Source of the DNA: Streptomyces sp. CA-210063
Lineage (GTDB): Bacteria > Actinomycetota > Actinomycetes > Streptomycetales > Streptomycetaceae
Direction of reading: 5' to 3'
DNA length: 64,000 nt
Assembly: GCF_024612015.1 (NCBI RefSeq)
Contig: NZ_CP102512.1
Location: 3,348,001 to 3,412,000 of the forward strand
Shown: one piece after another, positions 1 through 8,272 of the stretch
How positions within the stretch are numbered: the stretch's first letter is position 1
Layout of the letters: every line of letters starts with the position of its first letter
Translations under genes and position numbers: made by a program
Notes under the pieces: model-generated
Told to the model about the DNA's origin: nothing
The model's database searches: none
The model's input: the letters and a program-made list of their open reading frames with translations, nothing else

Positions 1-680
1 TCGCCCCCATCGTCTGGTCGGCCGGCGGCTCCCTGCTGAAGGACGGCAAGGCGGAAGGCGCCCTCGACACCCCGGCCGTGGTGTCGGCCATGAAGACCTT
101 CCAGTCCTGGAAGACGTACACGGACGCCAACACCGACGGCAACGCCTTCGCCAAGGGCCGGGTCGCCCTGAGCTGGGTCGGGCACTGGATGTACCCCGCC
201 TACAGCGAGGCGCTCGGCGACGACCTGGTCGTACTGCCGCTGCCCGACTTCGGCGACGGGCCGAAGACCGGCCAGGGTTCGTGGGCCTGGGGTGTGGGCG
301 CGGCCAGCAAGAACGCCAAGGCGGCGGGCACCTTTCTGGACTTCCTCCTGAACGACGCCAGCGTCGGCGCGATGACGAAGGCCAACGGCGCCCCGCCCGC
401 CACCAAGTCCGCGCTCGCCGCGAGCGAGCTGTACAAGCAGGGCGGCCCGCTCCAGCTCTTCGCCGACCAGCTCGCCAAGCCCTGCGGTGACAGCGACATC
501 AGCGAGTCGTGTGTCGCTGTCACCCGCCCGGTGACTGCCGGATACCCCGTGGTGACCGCGAAGTTCAGCGAGGCCGTGAACTCGATCTACGGCGGCACCG
601 ACCCGAAGGACGCCCTGTCCGAGGCCGCCCGCGCCATCGACCGGGACTTCTCGGACAACGCCGGTTACGAGATCCCGTAG
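1..680 (+). CDS. Sugar ABC transporter substrate-binding protein (3' part)
   Basis: The reading frame is open from the first base of the window to a TAG at 678-680, so this is the C-terminal ~226 residues of a family 1 extracellular solute-binding protein; the start lies outside the window. The visible part has the typical alternation of such proteins (GRVALSWVGHWMYP, then a loop with QGSWAWGVGAASKN, then a helix-rich end). The mature protein would be a lipoprotein on the outer face of the membrane that hands a sugar to the two permeases encoded just downstream. No ATPase gene is seen here; in Streptomyces many such importers share the MsiK ATPase (knowledge, not visible). The ligand cannot be told from this fragment. 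Confidence 0.85.
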   Translation, partial: APIVWSAGGSLLKDGKAEGALDTPAVVSAMKTFQSWKTYTDANTDGNAFAKGRVALSWVGHWMYPAYSEALGDDLVVLPLPDFGDGPKTGQGSWAWGVGAASKNAKAAGTFLDFLLNDASVGAMTKANGAPPATKSALAASELYKQGGPLQLFADQLAKPCGDSDISESCVAVTRPVTAGYPVVTAKFSEAVNSIYGGTDPKDALSEAARAIDRDFSDNAGYEIP

Positions 681-690
681 GAACGCGCCC

Positions 691-797
691 CATCGGGCCC
701 ATCGAGCCTGTCGGATCTGTCGGACCTGTCGGGTTCAGTCGGACCTATCGGACCCATCGGACCCATCGGACCCATCGGGTTCAGTCGAACCCATCGG
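691..797. repeat. Short tandem repeats between binding protein and permease
   Basis: The 171-bp gap between the binding-protein stop and the permease start is filled by imperfect 9-bp repeats based on TCGGACCCA (three exact copies in a row near 759-785, diverged copies on both sides). No hairpin terminator is obvious. The array may set the expression ratio between the binding protein and the permeases, or may simply be slippage-prone spacer. Confidence 0.7.
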
Positions 798-851
798 CCG
801 GGGCGGGCGCGCACTCCGCGGCCGCCCGCCCCGCCGGGAAGAGGACCCCCC

Positions 852-1838
852 GTGAAAACCGTGGAACCCGCGCCCGCAGCGGCCCCTGGCCGGAAGCAGG
901 CCTCACCCGTCGGCGCACCGGCCCGGCGGCCGTCCCGCCGGAACCGCGAGTGGCTGCACGGACTGCTGATGTCCGCGCCCGCCGTCGCCGGGCTCATCGC
1001 CTTCGTCGGCATCCCCTTCTGCTACGCCGTGGTGCTCTCCTTCTACAACGTGCGCCTCGGCTCCCCGCTGGAGCCCACCTTCTTCGGCGTGGAGCAGTAC
1101 CGGCGGCTGTTCACCGACCCCGACCTGTCCGGCCCGTTCCTGCGGGCGCTGCTGAACAACCTGACCTTCGCCGTGGTCGTCGTCCCCCTCCAGACGGGCC
1201 TCGCCCTCGGCCTGGCGATCCTCCTGAACCGAAAACTGAAGGCGATCGGTCTTTTCCGGTCACTCTTCTTCATGCCGGTCGTCTTCCCGATGGCCCTGGT
1301 CGCCGTGATCTGGCGGCTGATCCTCGCCCGCAGCGACCAGGGCATGCTCAACTCGGCGCTGGACGCGGTGAGTTTCGGCAACTGGGGCGCGTTCGACTGG
1401 CTCGGCGACGGGCTGACCGCGATGGCCTCGATCATCGTGCTCTCCGTCTGGCAGGGCGTCGGCTTCCAGATGGTGATCCTGCTCGCCGGACTCCAGCAGA
1501 TCCCGGGCGAGCTCTACGAGGCCGCCGAGCTCGACCGGGCGTCCCCCTGGCAGCAGTTCCGGCATGTAACGCTGCCCGGCATCCGCGGCACGCTCGTCTT
1601 CGTCGCGCTGCTCACCTCGGTGCTGTCCTTCCGGGTCTTCGACCAGGTCTACGTCCTGGTCAAGGGCGGCGGGCTCGACGAGGACGCCGCCCGCACGGTG
1701 ATGTACCAGGCCGTCACCACCGCCTTCGACCAGAACAACATCGGCCAGGCGTCCGCGATCACCGTCGTCTTCTTCCTGATCGTCGTCGTCCTGACCCTGA
1801 TCCAGCGCCGCCTCGTACGGCCCGACAACGAGGACTGA
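852..1838 (+). CDS. Sugar ABC transporter permease, MalF/LacF type
   Basis: A 328-residue inner-membrane permease of the binding-protein-dependent transport family. A basic, Pro/Ala-rich N-terminus (about 35 residues) is followed by six hydrophobic segments. The EAA loop that docks on the ATPase is seen near residue 220 (EAAELDRASPWQQF). The GTG start at 852 follows a GAAGAGG stretch. It is followed after 7 bp by the partner permease, so the two are an operon with the upstream binding protein. Substrate is unknown; the module belongs to the CUT1 carbohydrate class. Confidence 0.92.
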   Translation: MKTVEPAPAAAPGRKQASPVGAPARRPSRRNREWLHGLLMSAPAVAGLIAFVGIPFCYAVVLSFYNVRLGSPLEPTFFGVEQYRRLFTDPDLSGPFLRALLNNLTFAVVVVPLQTGLALGLAILLNRKLKAIGLFRSLFFMPVVFPMALVAVIWRLILARSDQGMLNSALDAVSFGNWGAFDWLGDGLTAMASIIVLSVWQGVGFQMVILLAGLQQIPGELYEAAELDRASPWQQFRHVTLPGIRGTLVFVALLTSVLSFRVFDQVYVLVKGGGLDEDAARTVMYQAVTTAFDQNNIGQASAITVVFFLIVVVLTLIQRRLVRPDNED

Positions 1839-1845
1839 CTCAGAC

Positions 1846-2706
1846 ATGAGTACGAGCACGAGCACCGGTCTCTCCCGCGGGTCCCTGCGCCGCTTCCTCG
1901 ACTACGCCGTCCTCTCCGTCCTGGCGTTCGTCTTCGCGCTGCCCGTCCTCTACCTCCTCCTCGGCAGCCTCAAGCCGTCCGACGAGGTCCTGGACGGCCT
2001 GTCCGGCTTCCTGCCGACCCATCTGTCCTTCGACAACTACTCCGCCGTCCTGGACAGCCTGAACTCCGACAGCACGGGCTACTTCTGGCAGTTCATGGGC
2101 GTCTCGCTGCTGCTGGCGTTCGTGGTCGTGACGGGCGGCCTCTTCATCAACTCGATGGCGGCATACGGGCTTTCCCGCCTGAAGTGGCGGGGCCGGGAGG
2201 CCGTCTTCACCCTCGTCCTGCTGCTGATGCTGGTGCCGTTCGAGTCGGTGGCCGTGCCGCTGTTCTACATGTTCAACGACCAGCGGAACACGCTCTTCAT
2301 ACAGGCGCTCCCCTTCGTCGCCAACGCCTTCTCGGTCTACCAGTTCCACACGTTCTTCCGTTCGATCCCGCCGAGCATCGAGGAGGCGGCCCGGCTGGAC
2401 GGAGCGGGCCCCTGGCGCACGTTCTTCGCGATCATCGTCCCGATGTCGAAGCCGGCGTTCGCCTCCGTGGCGATCCTGACCTTCCTCACCCAGTGGGGTT
2501 CGTTCCTGTGGCCGGTGCTGATGGTCTCCGACCCGTCCGTACGTCCGCTGCCGCTGGAGATGAGTGTCTTCCAGGGACAGCAGCCCCCGGACTGGGGCCA
2601 GATCCTCGCCTTCGGCGTCCTCCTCGTCCTGCCGGTCCTGATCGTCTTCGCCTTCTTCCAGCGGTGGTTCGTGCAGGGGGTGGCCAGCTCGGCGGTGAAG
2701 GGCTGA
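1846..2706 (+). CDS. Sugar ABC transporter permease, MalG type
   Basis: A 286-residue second permease subunit. It shows a short basic N-terminus, six predicted membrane segments and the EAA loop EEAARLDGAGPWRTFF around residue 180. It starts with ATG 7 bp after the upstream permease and ends with the AVKG tail common in MalG-type subunits. Together with the preceding permease it would form the heterodimeric channel of a CUT1 sugar importer. No ATPase or sugar hydrolase follows; the next gene is an unrelated regulator after a 244-bp gap that contains only short GGTGGCTCCC repeats. Confidence 0.92.
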   Translation: MSTSTSTGLSRGSLRRFLDYAVLSVLAFVFALPVLYLLLGSLKPSDEVLDGLSGFLPTHLSFDNYSAVLDSLNSDSTGYFWQFMGVSLLLAFVVVTGGLFINSMAAYGLSRLKWRGREAVFTLVLLLMLVPFESVAVPLFYMFNDQRNTLFIQALPFVANAFSVYQFHTFFRSIPPSIEEAARLDGAGPWRTFFAIIVPMSKPAFASVAILTFLTQWGSFLWPVLMVSDPSVRPLPLEMSVFQGQQPPDWGQILAFGVLLVLPVLIVFAFFQRWFVQGVASSAVKG

Positions 2707-2950
2707 CCGCGCACGGGGGCGGGGGCGGTAGTGAGGCCGGCGACGGGGGCGGATCGTCCGCGAGGGGCACGAGCAGGGCCCGCATCCGGGGCCCGGTGGC
2801 TCCCGGTGGCTCCCGGTCGCGAGAGGTGCCCCGGGGAACAGGAAGGTCGGCTCGACGCTCGATGCTCATCGGGCCAGGTCAGCGAGCCGACCCTCCCTCG
2901 GCGGACCCCATCGGCCACCCATTGTCAGTGGCCGGTGCGATGCTGTGGGC

Positions 2951-3376
2951 ATGAACCGGGACGATCTGGTGCGGCTGCGGCGGGCGCGCGACCGCATGGA
3001 CCGCGAGTACGCCGAGCCGCTGGACGTGACCGCCCTCGCCCGGACCGCGCTGATGTCCCCCGGCCACTTCCAGCGCAGCTTCCGCGCGGCCTTCGGCGAG
3101 ACCCCGTACGGCTATCTCATGACCCGCCGCATAGAGCGCGCCAAGGCGCTGCTGCGCCGCGGCGACCTGACGGTGACGGAGGTGTGCCTGGCCGTGGGCT
3201 GTACGTCACTGGGCTCCTTCAGCTCCCGCTTCACGGAGCTGGTCGGCGAGACGCCGAGCGCGTACCGAGCGCGCTCGCACGACGAGAGCGCGGTGATCCC
3301 CGCGTGCGTGGCGAAGCGTCTGACCCGGCCCGCCCGGCACCGCATACGCACGGCGGAACCCGGCGAAGCGTCCTAG
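2951..3376 (+). CDS. AraC-family helix-turn-helix regulator (DNA-binding domain only)
   Basis: A 141-residue protein made almost only of the two helix-turn-helix motifs of the AraC/XylS DNA-binding domain (first helix-turn-helix near residues 20-45 with LDVTALARTALMSPGHFQR, second near 70-95 with EVCLAVGCTSLGSFSSRF). There is no ligand-binding domain, so an effector would have to act through another protein or none is used. ATG at 2951 is chosen over the in-frame GTG at 2945. The VOC-family gene begins 10 bp after its stop, an arrangement common in Streptomyces, which suggests that it controls that neighbour. Confidence 0.9.
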   Translation: MNRDDLVRLRRARDRMDREYAEPLDVTALARTALMSPGHFQRSFRAAFGETPYGYLMTRRIERAKALLRRGDLTVTEVCLAVGCTSLGSFSSRFTELVGETPSAYRARSHDESAVIPACVAKRLTRPARHRIRTAEPGEAS

Positions 3377-3385
3377 CGTGAGCAC

Positions 3386-3841
3386 ATGGCTACGAACGAT
3401 CCCCACGCTATGACCAGACTCCCGGCGCCGGATGTGAAGCTCGCCCAGTGCTTCCTGGCCGTCGACGACCACGACAAGGCGCTCGCCTTCTACCGCGACG
3501 TGCTGGGCATGGAGGTCCGCGGTGACGTCGGCTTCGAGGGGATGCGCTGGGTGACCGTGGGCTCCCCGCTCCAACCGGACGTCGAGATCGTCCTGGAGCC
3601 ACCCGCCGCCGACCCCGACATCTCCCCCGCCGACCGCGAGACCATCGCCACCCTCCTCGCCAAGGGCGTCCTCCGCGGCGTCAACTTCACCACCACCGAC
3701 TGCGACGCCCTCTACGCCCGCGTCGAGTCCTCCGGCGCCGACGTCCTCCAGGAGCCCACGGACCAGCCCTACGGCGTCCGCGACTGCGCCTTCCGCGACC
3801 CGGCGGGCAACATGCTCCGCTTCATGGAACGCCGGCCCTGA
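3386..3841 (+). CDS. VOC-family protein (glyoxalase/bleomycin-resistance fold)
   Basis: A 151-residue protein with one vicinal-oxygen-chelate unit: paired beta-alpha-beta modules, the opening CFLAVDDHDKALAFYRDVLG and the closing DPAGNMLRF typical of the family. Such proteins are metal-dependent isomerases, dioxygenases or drug-binding proteins; the exact activity cannot be called. It lies 10 bp behind the AraC-type gene and is probably cotranscribed with it. Confidence 0.88.
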   Translation: MATNDPHAMTRLPAPDVKLAQCFLAVDDHDKALAFYRDVLGMEVRGDVGFEGMRWVTVGSPLQPDVEIVLEPPAADPDISPADRETIATLLAKGVLRGVNFTTTDCDALYARVESSGADVLQEPTDQPYGVRDCAFRDPAGNMLRFMERRP

Positions 3842-3962
3842 GCCGACACCGGCCGGGGTGACCGGCGGGCCGACGGAAACGTCGTTGCGTGGGGCGGGGC
3901 GGCGGGAGACCGTACGAGTCGTTCAGTCGGAGGGGCTGGACCGTGCGAGAGGGAGCGGCGCT

Positions 3963-4772
3963 GTGGGTGGAGTGAGCGGGAGCGGTCACGGGGACGCGCG
4001 CGAGGGTGGAAGCCCGGCGGACGGGGCGGGCGGGGCGATCCGGTGGACGTACGCCTTCGTCGACCGGCCGGCGGCCGGGTTCGAGCGGGCCTGTGCCTTC
4101 TGGACGGCCGTCACGGCGGCCAAGCTGTCCGAACCGCGAGGCGAGCGGGGTGAGTTCGTGACCCTGCTGCCCGAGACGGGCGACGCGTGCGTGAAGGCGC
4201 AAGGGGTCGCGTCCGGTGACGGCGGCGCTCATCTGGACTTCGCCGCCGAGGACGTACCCGCGCTCGTGGACCGGGCGGTCCGGCTCGGCGCCGAGGTGGT
4301 CACCCCGAACGACGGCTGGGCGGTGCTGCGCTCGCCCGCCGGACATCTCTTCTGCGTGGTGCCGTGGCACGGGGAGTCGGTACGGACGCCGGTGGTCGAG
4401 GGGAGCCGGCTGGATCAGGTGTGCCTGGACGTGTCACCGGCCGAGTTCGACGGCGAGGTCGCGTTCTGGGCGGCCCTGTCGGGCTGGGACTCCCGCGCGG
4501 GCTCCCTCCCGGAGTTCCACGTCCTGCGCCCACCGACGGGTCTCCCCATCCGCATCCTCCTCCAACGCCTCGACACCCCCCGCCCCGCCTCCGCCCACCT
4601 CGACCTCGCCTGCGCCGACATCGACGCCACCCGCACCCGCCACGAACACCTCGGCGCCACGTTCGTGGCCGGCCACCCGCACTGGACGGTGATGCGAGAC
4701 CCGGCGGGCGGCACATACTGCCTGACGGGCCGCGACCCGGAAACGGGCGGATTGCCACCCAGGGCCGAGTGA
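3963..4772 (+). CDS. Two-domain VOC-family protein
   Basis: About 269 residues carrying two VOC-like domains. The first (about residues 20-130) begins WTYAFVDRPAAGFERACAFW and ends SPAGHLFCVVP; the second (about 145-260) begins LDQVCLDVSPAEFDGEVAFW and ends DPAGGTYCLT. I place the start at GTG 3963; the frame is open back to an ATG at 3858, but that extra N-terminal stretch is low-complexity and unlike the family. The gene is close behind another VOC gene; function is unassigned. Confidence 0.78.
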   Translation: MGGVSGSGHGDAREGGSPADGAGGAIRWTYAFVDRPAAGFERACAFWTAVTAAKLSEPRGERGEFVTLLPETGDACVKAQGVASGDGGAHLDFAAEDVPALVDRAVRLGAEVVTPNDGWAVLRSPAGHLFCVVPWHGESVRTPVVEGSRLDQVCLDVSPAEFDGEVAFWAALSGWDSRAGSLPEFHVLRPPTGLPIRILLQRLDTPRPASAHLDLACADIDATRTRHEHLGATFVAGHPHWTVMRDPAGGTYCLTGRDPETGGLPPRAE

Positions 4773-4825
4773 CGCGGACGGGTAGGGCGCCGCCAGCGGG
4801 GGCAACCCCGCCCCGGCGGATCCCG

Positions 4826-5164
4826 TCAGGCCTTCTTTTCGGTGCTCGCCTCAGCGGTCTCAGCGGTCTCAGCGGTCACCTCGACCTGCTTATCTGCCTC
4901 CCCCACGTGCACGTCATGACCACCATGCGCGTCATGACCACCATGCGCGCCATGGCTTCCGTGCGTCCGCCGGGCCACGGCCCGGGGCTTCTCCGCGGCG
5001 GCCGTCTGGGCCTCGACGGCCTCGTCGACGTACGCCTCACATTTGGGGTTTCTGCACGGCCCCGGACTCCACACGGGTACCCACGCGCCCAGCGTCTTGT
5101 GCCGCCGTACGACCGTGGCCACCGGCTGTCCGCAGACCGGGCAGACCTGTTCGTCGATGCCCAT
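4826..5164 (-). CDS. Zinc-ribbon protein with His-rich and Glu/Ala-rich tail
   Basis: A 112-residue hypothetical protein. The N-terminal half holds two cysteine pairs, CPVCGQPV near residue 8 and CRNPKCEAY near residue 38, which look like a zinc ribbon. After residue 60 follows a basic stretch, then a histidine/glycine repeat (HGSHGAHGGHDAHGGHDVH, about residues 72-90) and an acidic Ala/Glu/Thr tail. I chose ATG 5164; the frame extends upstream but lacks the conserved look. The tail could bind metal; no partner gene points to a role. DNA of the tail is repetitive (CATGACCACCATGCGCG units near 4914-4950). Confidence 0.7.
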   Translation of the reverse strand: MGIDEQVCPVCGQPVATVVRRHKTLGAWVPVWSPGPCRNPKCEAYVDEAVEAQTAAAEKPRAVARRTHGSHGAHGGHDAHGGHDVHVGEADKQVEVTAETAETAEASTEKKA

Positions 5165-5294
5165 GCGTCCAGGGTATTGCCGATGGCGCCAGGGCGCTCC
5201 CCGCCGCACACGGACCATCGGCGACCGGCCAGGCGACCATCGCCCGCCCGGCCGCTGGGCCGCCCAGGCCGCCGGCCGACGCGACCCCGCCCCG

Positions 5295-5879
5295 TCAGCG
5301 CTTCCTGCTGTACGTCCGCACCAGCACCCCGTTGTCGAAGCTCCGCACCTCGTCGAGCGTGAACTCGGAGACGGCGAACCCGGAGCCGAACATCGGCATA
5401 CCGGTGCCCAGCACGATCGGATACGTCTTGATGATCAGCTCGTCGATCTCGTCGACCAGCGCGCCGGCGACGGCCGAGCCGCCGCACAGGTAGATGCCGA
5501 GTCCCCCGTCCTCCGCCTTGAGCTCGCGGACCTTGCCGACCAGGTCGTCCGAGATGATCTCGACGTTCGGGTCGGGCGACTCCTTCAGCGTGCGCGAGGC
5601 GACGTACTCGCGCAGATGGGCGAACGGGCTGGTGATGCCCTCCTTCAGCGCCACGTCGTAGCTGGCGCGGCCCTGGATGATCGTGTCGTAGTCCTTGTTC
5701 GCCAGACCGTCGGTGCCGATGAGCCGGCGCACCTGGGTCGGGTTGGTGTCCGGGTGCTCCGCCTTGAGGTACTCGGCGAAGTCGCCCACCACGAAGGGGT
5801 ACATGAACGACGCGTCGCCGTCCGCGTCCCCGATGAAGCCGTCGATCGAACAGGCGATGAGGTACGTCAACTTGCGCAA
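5295..5879 (-). CDS. Dihydrofolate-reductase-like (RibD C-terminal fold) protein
   Basis: About 194 residues with the DHFR/RibD-C reductase fold: LTYLIACSIDGFIG at the N-terminus, the nucleotide-binding GIYLCGGSAVAGAL near residue 130 and PIVLGTGMPMF near 160. The family holds NADPH-dependent reductases of unknown substrates. I place the start at TTG 5879, preceded by GAGGGAAAGAG; an in-frame ATG at 5924 adds 15 unlike residues and would sit only 6 bp from the palindrome at 5930-5967. It is divergent from a TetR-type gene, which very likely controls it. Confidence 0.8.
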   Translation of the reverse strand: MRKLTYLIACSIDGFIGDADGDASFMYPFVVGDFAEYLKAEHPDTNPTQVRRLIGTDGLANKDYDTIIQGRASYDVALKEGITSPFAHLREYVASRTLKESPDPNVEIISDDLVGKVRELKAEDGGLGIYLCGGSAVAGALVDEIDELIIKTYPIVLGTGMPMFGSGFAVSEFTLDEVRSFDNGVLVRTYSRKR

Positions 5880-5929
5880 ACCGGTCTCTTTCCCTCGTCC
5901 GACAGGTGAGTGCTCCTGAGCCACTCACT

Positions 5930-5967
5930 CAACCACGTCAGTTATAGTACTTCAACTGTAGTGGTTG
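5930..5967. promoter_or_regulatory. 38-bp palindromic operator in divergent promoter region
   Basis: Between the reductase and TetR-type genes lies a palindrome centred at 5948.5: CAACCAC / CAGTT / AGTACT / AACTG / GTGGTTG, with only two 2-bp mismatched blocks on each side (34 of 38 positions pair). Its size and position fit an operator for a TetR dimer or pair of dimers. The AT-rich core (TTATAGTACT) probably overlaps the -10 elements of one or both divergent promoters. Confidence 0.8.
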
Positions 5968-6004
5968 CAAGGGATTCAGATACTCCAGGAACTGAGGAGC
6001 GCGG

Positions 6005-6595
6005 ATGGTCAGGAACCCGGAACGCAGGGCCGCTCTGCTGGACGCGGCGGTGGCGGTGCTGGCGCGGGAAGGAGCGCGCGGGCTGACGTTCCGCGCGGTG
6101 GACGCCGAGGCCGGCGTGCCGGTGGGCACCGCGTCCAACTACTTCGCCGACCGCGACGCCCTGCTCCACCAGATCGACACCCGGCTGCAGGAGCGGCTGA
6201 CCCCCGACCCGGCCGTGGTCGAGGAACTGCTCAAGGCGCCGAAGGACCGCTCCCTGGTCATGGCTTTCATGCGCGACCTACTGGCCCGTGTGACCGGGGA
6301 CCGCACCGGCTATCTCGCGCATCTGGAACTGCGCCTCGAAGCCACCCGCCGCCCCGCCCTGCACGCCTCGTACACCGAGTCGGTGCGCGGAGAGCTGGAT
6401 TTTGGGATGAGCTTCCACCGCGAGGCGGGCCTCCCCGGAGGCGACGAGACCGTCATGGTCCTCTACCTGGCCATGCAGGGCCTCCTCCTCGAACACCTCA
6501 CCCTGCCCGACGTCCTCGACAACGCCCTCCCCGGCGTCCCCGCCCCCGAAGGCCTGATGGAACGCATCGTGGAATCGATCGTCCCCGAGCACTGA
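6005..6595 (+). CDS. TetR-family transcriptional regulator
   Basis: A 196-residue protein with the N-terminal TetR helix-turn-helix (RRAALLDAAVAVLAREGARG, then FRAVDAEAGVPVGTASNYF, about residues 5-50) and an all-helical ligand domain. It is divergently placed from the DHFR-like reductase gene across a 38-bp palindrome. Most such regulators repress themselves and the divergent enzyme until a small ligand binds; the ligand here is unknown. Confidence 0.92.
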   Translation: MVRNPERRAALLDAAVAVLAREGARGLTFRAVDAEAGVPVGTASNYFADRDALLHQIDTRLQERLTPDPAVVEELLKAPKDRSLVMAFMRDLLARVTGDRTGYLAHLELRLEATRRPALHASYTESVRGELDFGMSFHREAGLPGGDETVMVLYLAMQGLLLEHLTLPDVLDNALPGVPAPEGLMERIVESIVPEH

Positions 6596-6597
6596 CG

Positions 6598-6762
6598 CCC
6601 CGAAAGGGGCGCGGGGAACTGCGCGAGCAACCACAACGCACCCGCACCCGCACCCGCACCCGCCGAACAACCCACATCCCCCGAGCTCTGAGGCGTAAGG
6701 GGAAGGGGGTCGCAGGGGCGCAGCCCCTGGGGATGGGACGGGTAGGGGCGGCGGGGGCGAAC
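6598..6762 (+). repeat. Composite dispersed intergenic repeat
   Basis: The 340-bp stretch between the TetR gene and the polyprenyl synthase gene has no credible gene. It starts with the unit GGGGCGCGGGGAACTGCGCG (6606-6625), runs through a CACCCG triplet-like array (6640-6662) and ends with a second unit, GGGGCGCAGCCCCTGG plus GGGACGGGTAGGGGCGGCGG (about 6716-6762). The same two units recur near 24226 and 30487-30757, and decayed copies near 38241 and 4776. Confidence 0.75.
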
Positions 6763-6935
6763 CCGAAAACCGGCGGGCCCCGCACACCGTGGGGATGTGC
6801 GGGACCCGCCGGCCATCCGAAGGCACCGGCACGGCACCGGGTCAGGTCAGCACCGCGCCAGCGCCTCCGGAGCCTCAAGCGGGCGGGTGTTCGCACCCGC
6901 GCCACCGGCGGTCGTGGAGGCCACTCGGCCCCACC

Positions 6936-8153
6936 TCAGCTGCTGCGACGCGTCACGAACTCGGCCAGCGCGAGAAGCCCGCCGGCCGACTCCGGGTCCG
7001 GTACCGCACGGGACAGTTCGTGCATGGCCCGGGCCATACGATCGGCCGCCTGGATCTGCGCCCAGTCACGACCACCGGCCCGCTCCACGACCAGCGCCGT
7101 ACGCTCCAGGTCCCCCTCCTCGTACGGCAGCCCGTACAACTCGGCGAGTTCGGCGGCCTCCGGGGTGCCGGAGGCGAGCGCGGCGACCACCGGGAGGGAC
7201 TTCTTGCGGACCATGAGGTCCGCCCCGGCCGGCTTGCCGGTGCGGCTCGGGTCCCCCCAGATGCCGATCACGTCGTCGATGAGCTGGAAGGCCAGCCCGG
7301 CCTCCCGCCCGAACGCGTCGAGGGCCTGGACGTCCTCCTCACCGGCCCCCGCGTACAACGCCCCCAGCGCGCAGGCGCAGCCGAGCAGCGCGCCCGTCTT
7401 CGCCTCGGCCATGGCGAGCACCTCGTCGAGGGTGACGTCCTGCGGACGGCGTCCTTCCATCTCGGTGTCCGTGTGCTGTCCCGCGCACAGTTCGACGACA
7501 CAGGACGCGAGCCGCGCGGCGGCCGCCGCCGACGCCGGATGCGGGTCCTCAGCGAGCAGCTGCTGGGCCAGGGCCTGCAGCGCGTCCCCGGCGAGGATCG
7601 CGTCGGGGATCCCGAACACGGTCCACGCGGTGGCCCGGTGCCTGCGGGTGGTGTCCCGGTCCATCACGTCGTCGTGGAGCAGCGTGAAGTTGTGCACCAG
7701 CTCCACCGCCGCGGCGGCCCGTACGGCGGCGGACTCGCGGCCGCCGAGCGCGGCGACCGCGGCCAGGACCAGCGCGGGCCGTATCGCCTTGCCCGCGTTC
7801 CCCGCGGCCGGTGTGCCGTCCGCGTGCTCCCAGCCGAAGTGGTAGCGCGCGACCCGGCGCATCGAGCCGGGCAACGACCCGACGGCCCGGCGCAGTTCGG
7901 GGTCGACGGACACCCGCGCCTGCTCCAGGATCTCCGCCGCCTCCTGCCCGTCGAACGCACTCACCGCCCCCGACCGACCGACCGGCCCCCGAACACCGGC
8001 AGCAGCCCCTGGCATCACCGGCCCCACCGCATCGGCCGACTCCCCACCCTCCGCCGATTCACCGACTCCAGCCGAATCCCCGCCGCTCTCCGGATCCACG
8101 GCCCTCGCCGGCTCACCGACTCCCGCCGATCGCGCCGCTCCCGCCGAGCCCAC
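6936..8153 (-). CDS. Polyprenyl (geranylgeranyl-type) diphosphate synthase next to encapsulin
   Basis: A trans-isoprenyl diphosphate synthase: it condenses isopentenyl diphosphate with an allylic diphosphate. Both aspartate-rich motifs are present, DDVMD (in LLHDDVMDRDTTRR) and DDVIGIWGD (in FQLIDDVIGIWGDP), plus the GKAIRPALV motif. The catalytic part begins near GQEAAEILEQARVS. The start is uncertain: GTG 8276 overlaps the encapsulin stop, GTG 8153 (used here) gives 405 residues, ATG 8015 gives 359, GTG 7964 gives 342. Third-position GC is low upstream of about 7960 and a hairpin lies at 8222-8257, so the Gly/Ala/Ser-rich N-terminus may be translated disordered tail or untranslated. Family 2B encapsulins are known to be encoded beside polyprenyl synthases, whose disordered N-termini direct loading. 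Confidence 0.85.
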   Translation of the reverse strand: MGSAGAARSAGVGEPARAVDPESGGDSAGVGESAEGGESADAVGPVMPGAAAGVRGPVGRSGAVSAFDGQEAAEILEQARVSVDPELRRAVGSLPGSMRRVARYHFGWEHADGTPAAGNAGKAIRPALVLAAVAALGGRESAAVRAAAAVELVHNFTLLHDDVMDRDTTRRHRATAWTVFGIPDAILAGDALQALAQQLLAEDPHPASAAAAARLASCVVELCAGQHTDTEMEGRRPQDVTLDEVLAMAEAKTGALLGCACALGALYAGAGEEDVQALDAFGREAGLAFQLIDDVIGIWGDPSRTGKPAGADLMVRKKSLPVVAALASGTPEAAELAELYGLPYEEGDLERTALVVERAGGRDWAQIQAADRMARAMHELSRAVPDPESAGGLLALAEFVTRRSS

Positions 8154-8221
8154 CGCTCCCGTCGGGTCTGCGGGACTCGTGATGGGGCTCCGCCTTTCCG
8201 GGATCTCGCCTTGCAGAGTCC

Positions 8222-8257
8222 CGCCGTGTCCCCGCCCTGACGGGCGGGGACACGGCG
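8222..8257 (-). terminator. Perfect 16-bp hairpin between encapsulin and polyprenyl synthase
   Basis: GCCGTGTCCCCGCCC-type arm (8222-8237), 4-base loop, and exact complement (8242-8257). It begins 15 bp after the encapsulin stop on the minus strand. No U-run follows, but such hairpins act as terminators or mRNA 3'-end stabilisers in Streptomyces. It would let the shell gene be expressed far above the enzyme gene. Confidence 0.7.
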
Positions 8258-8272
8258 TCCGGTCGGACAAGG

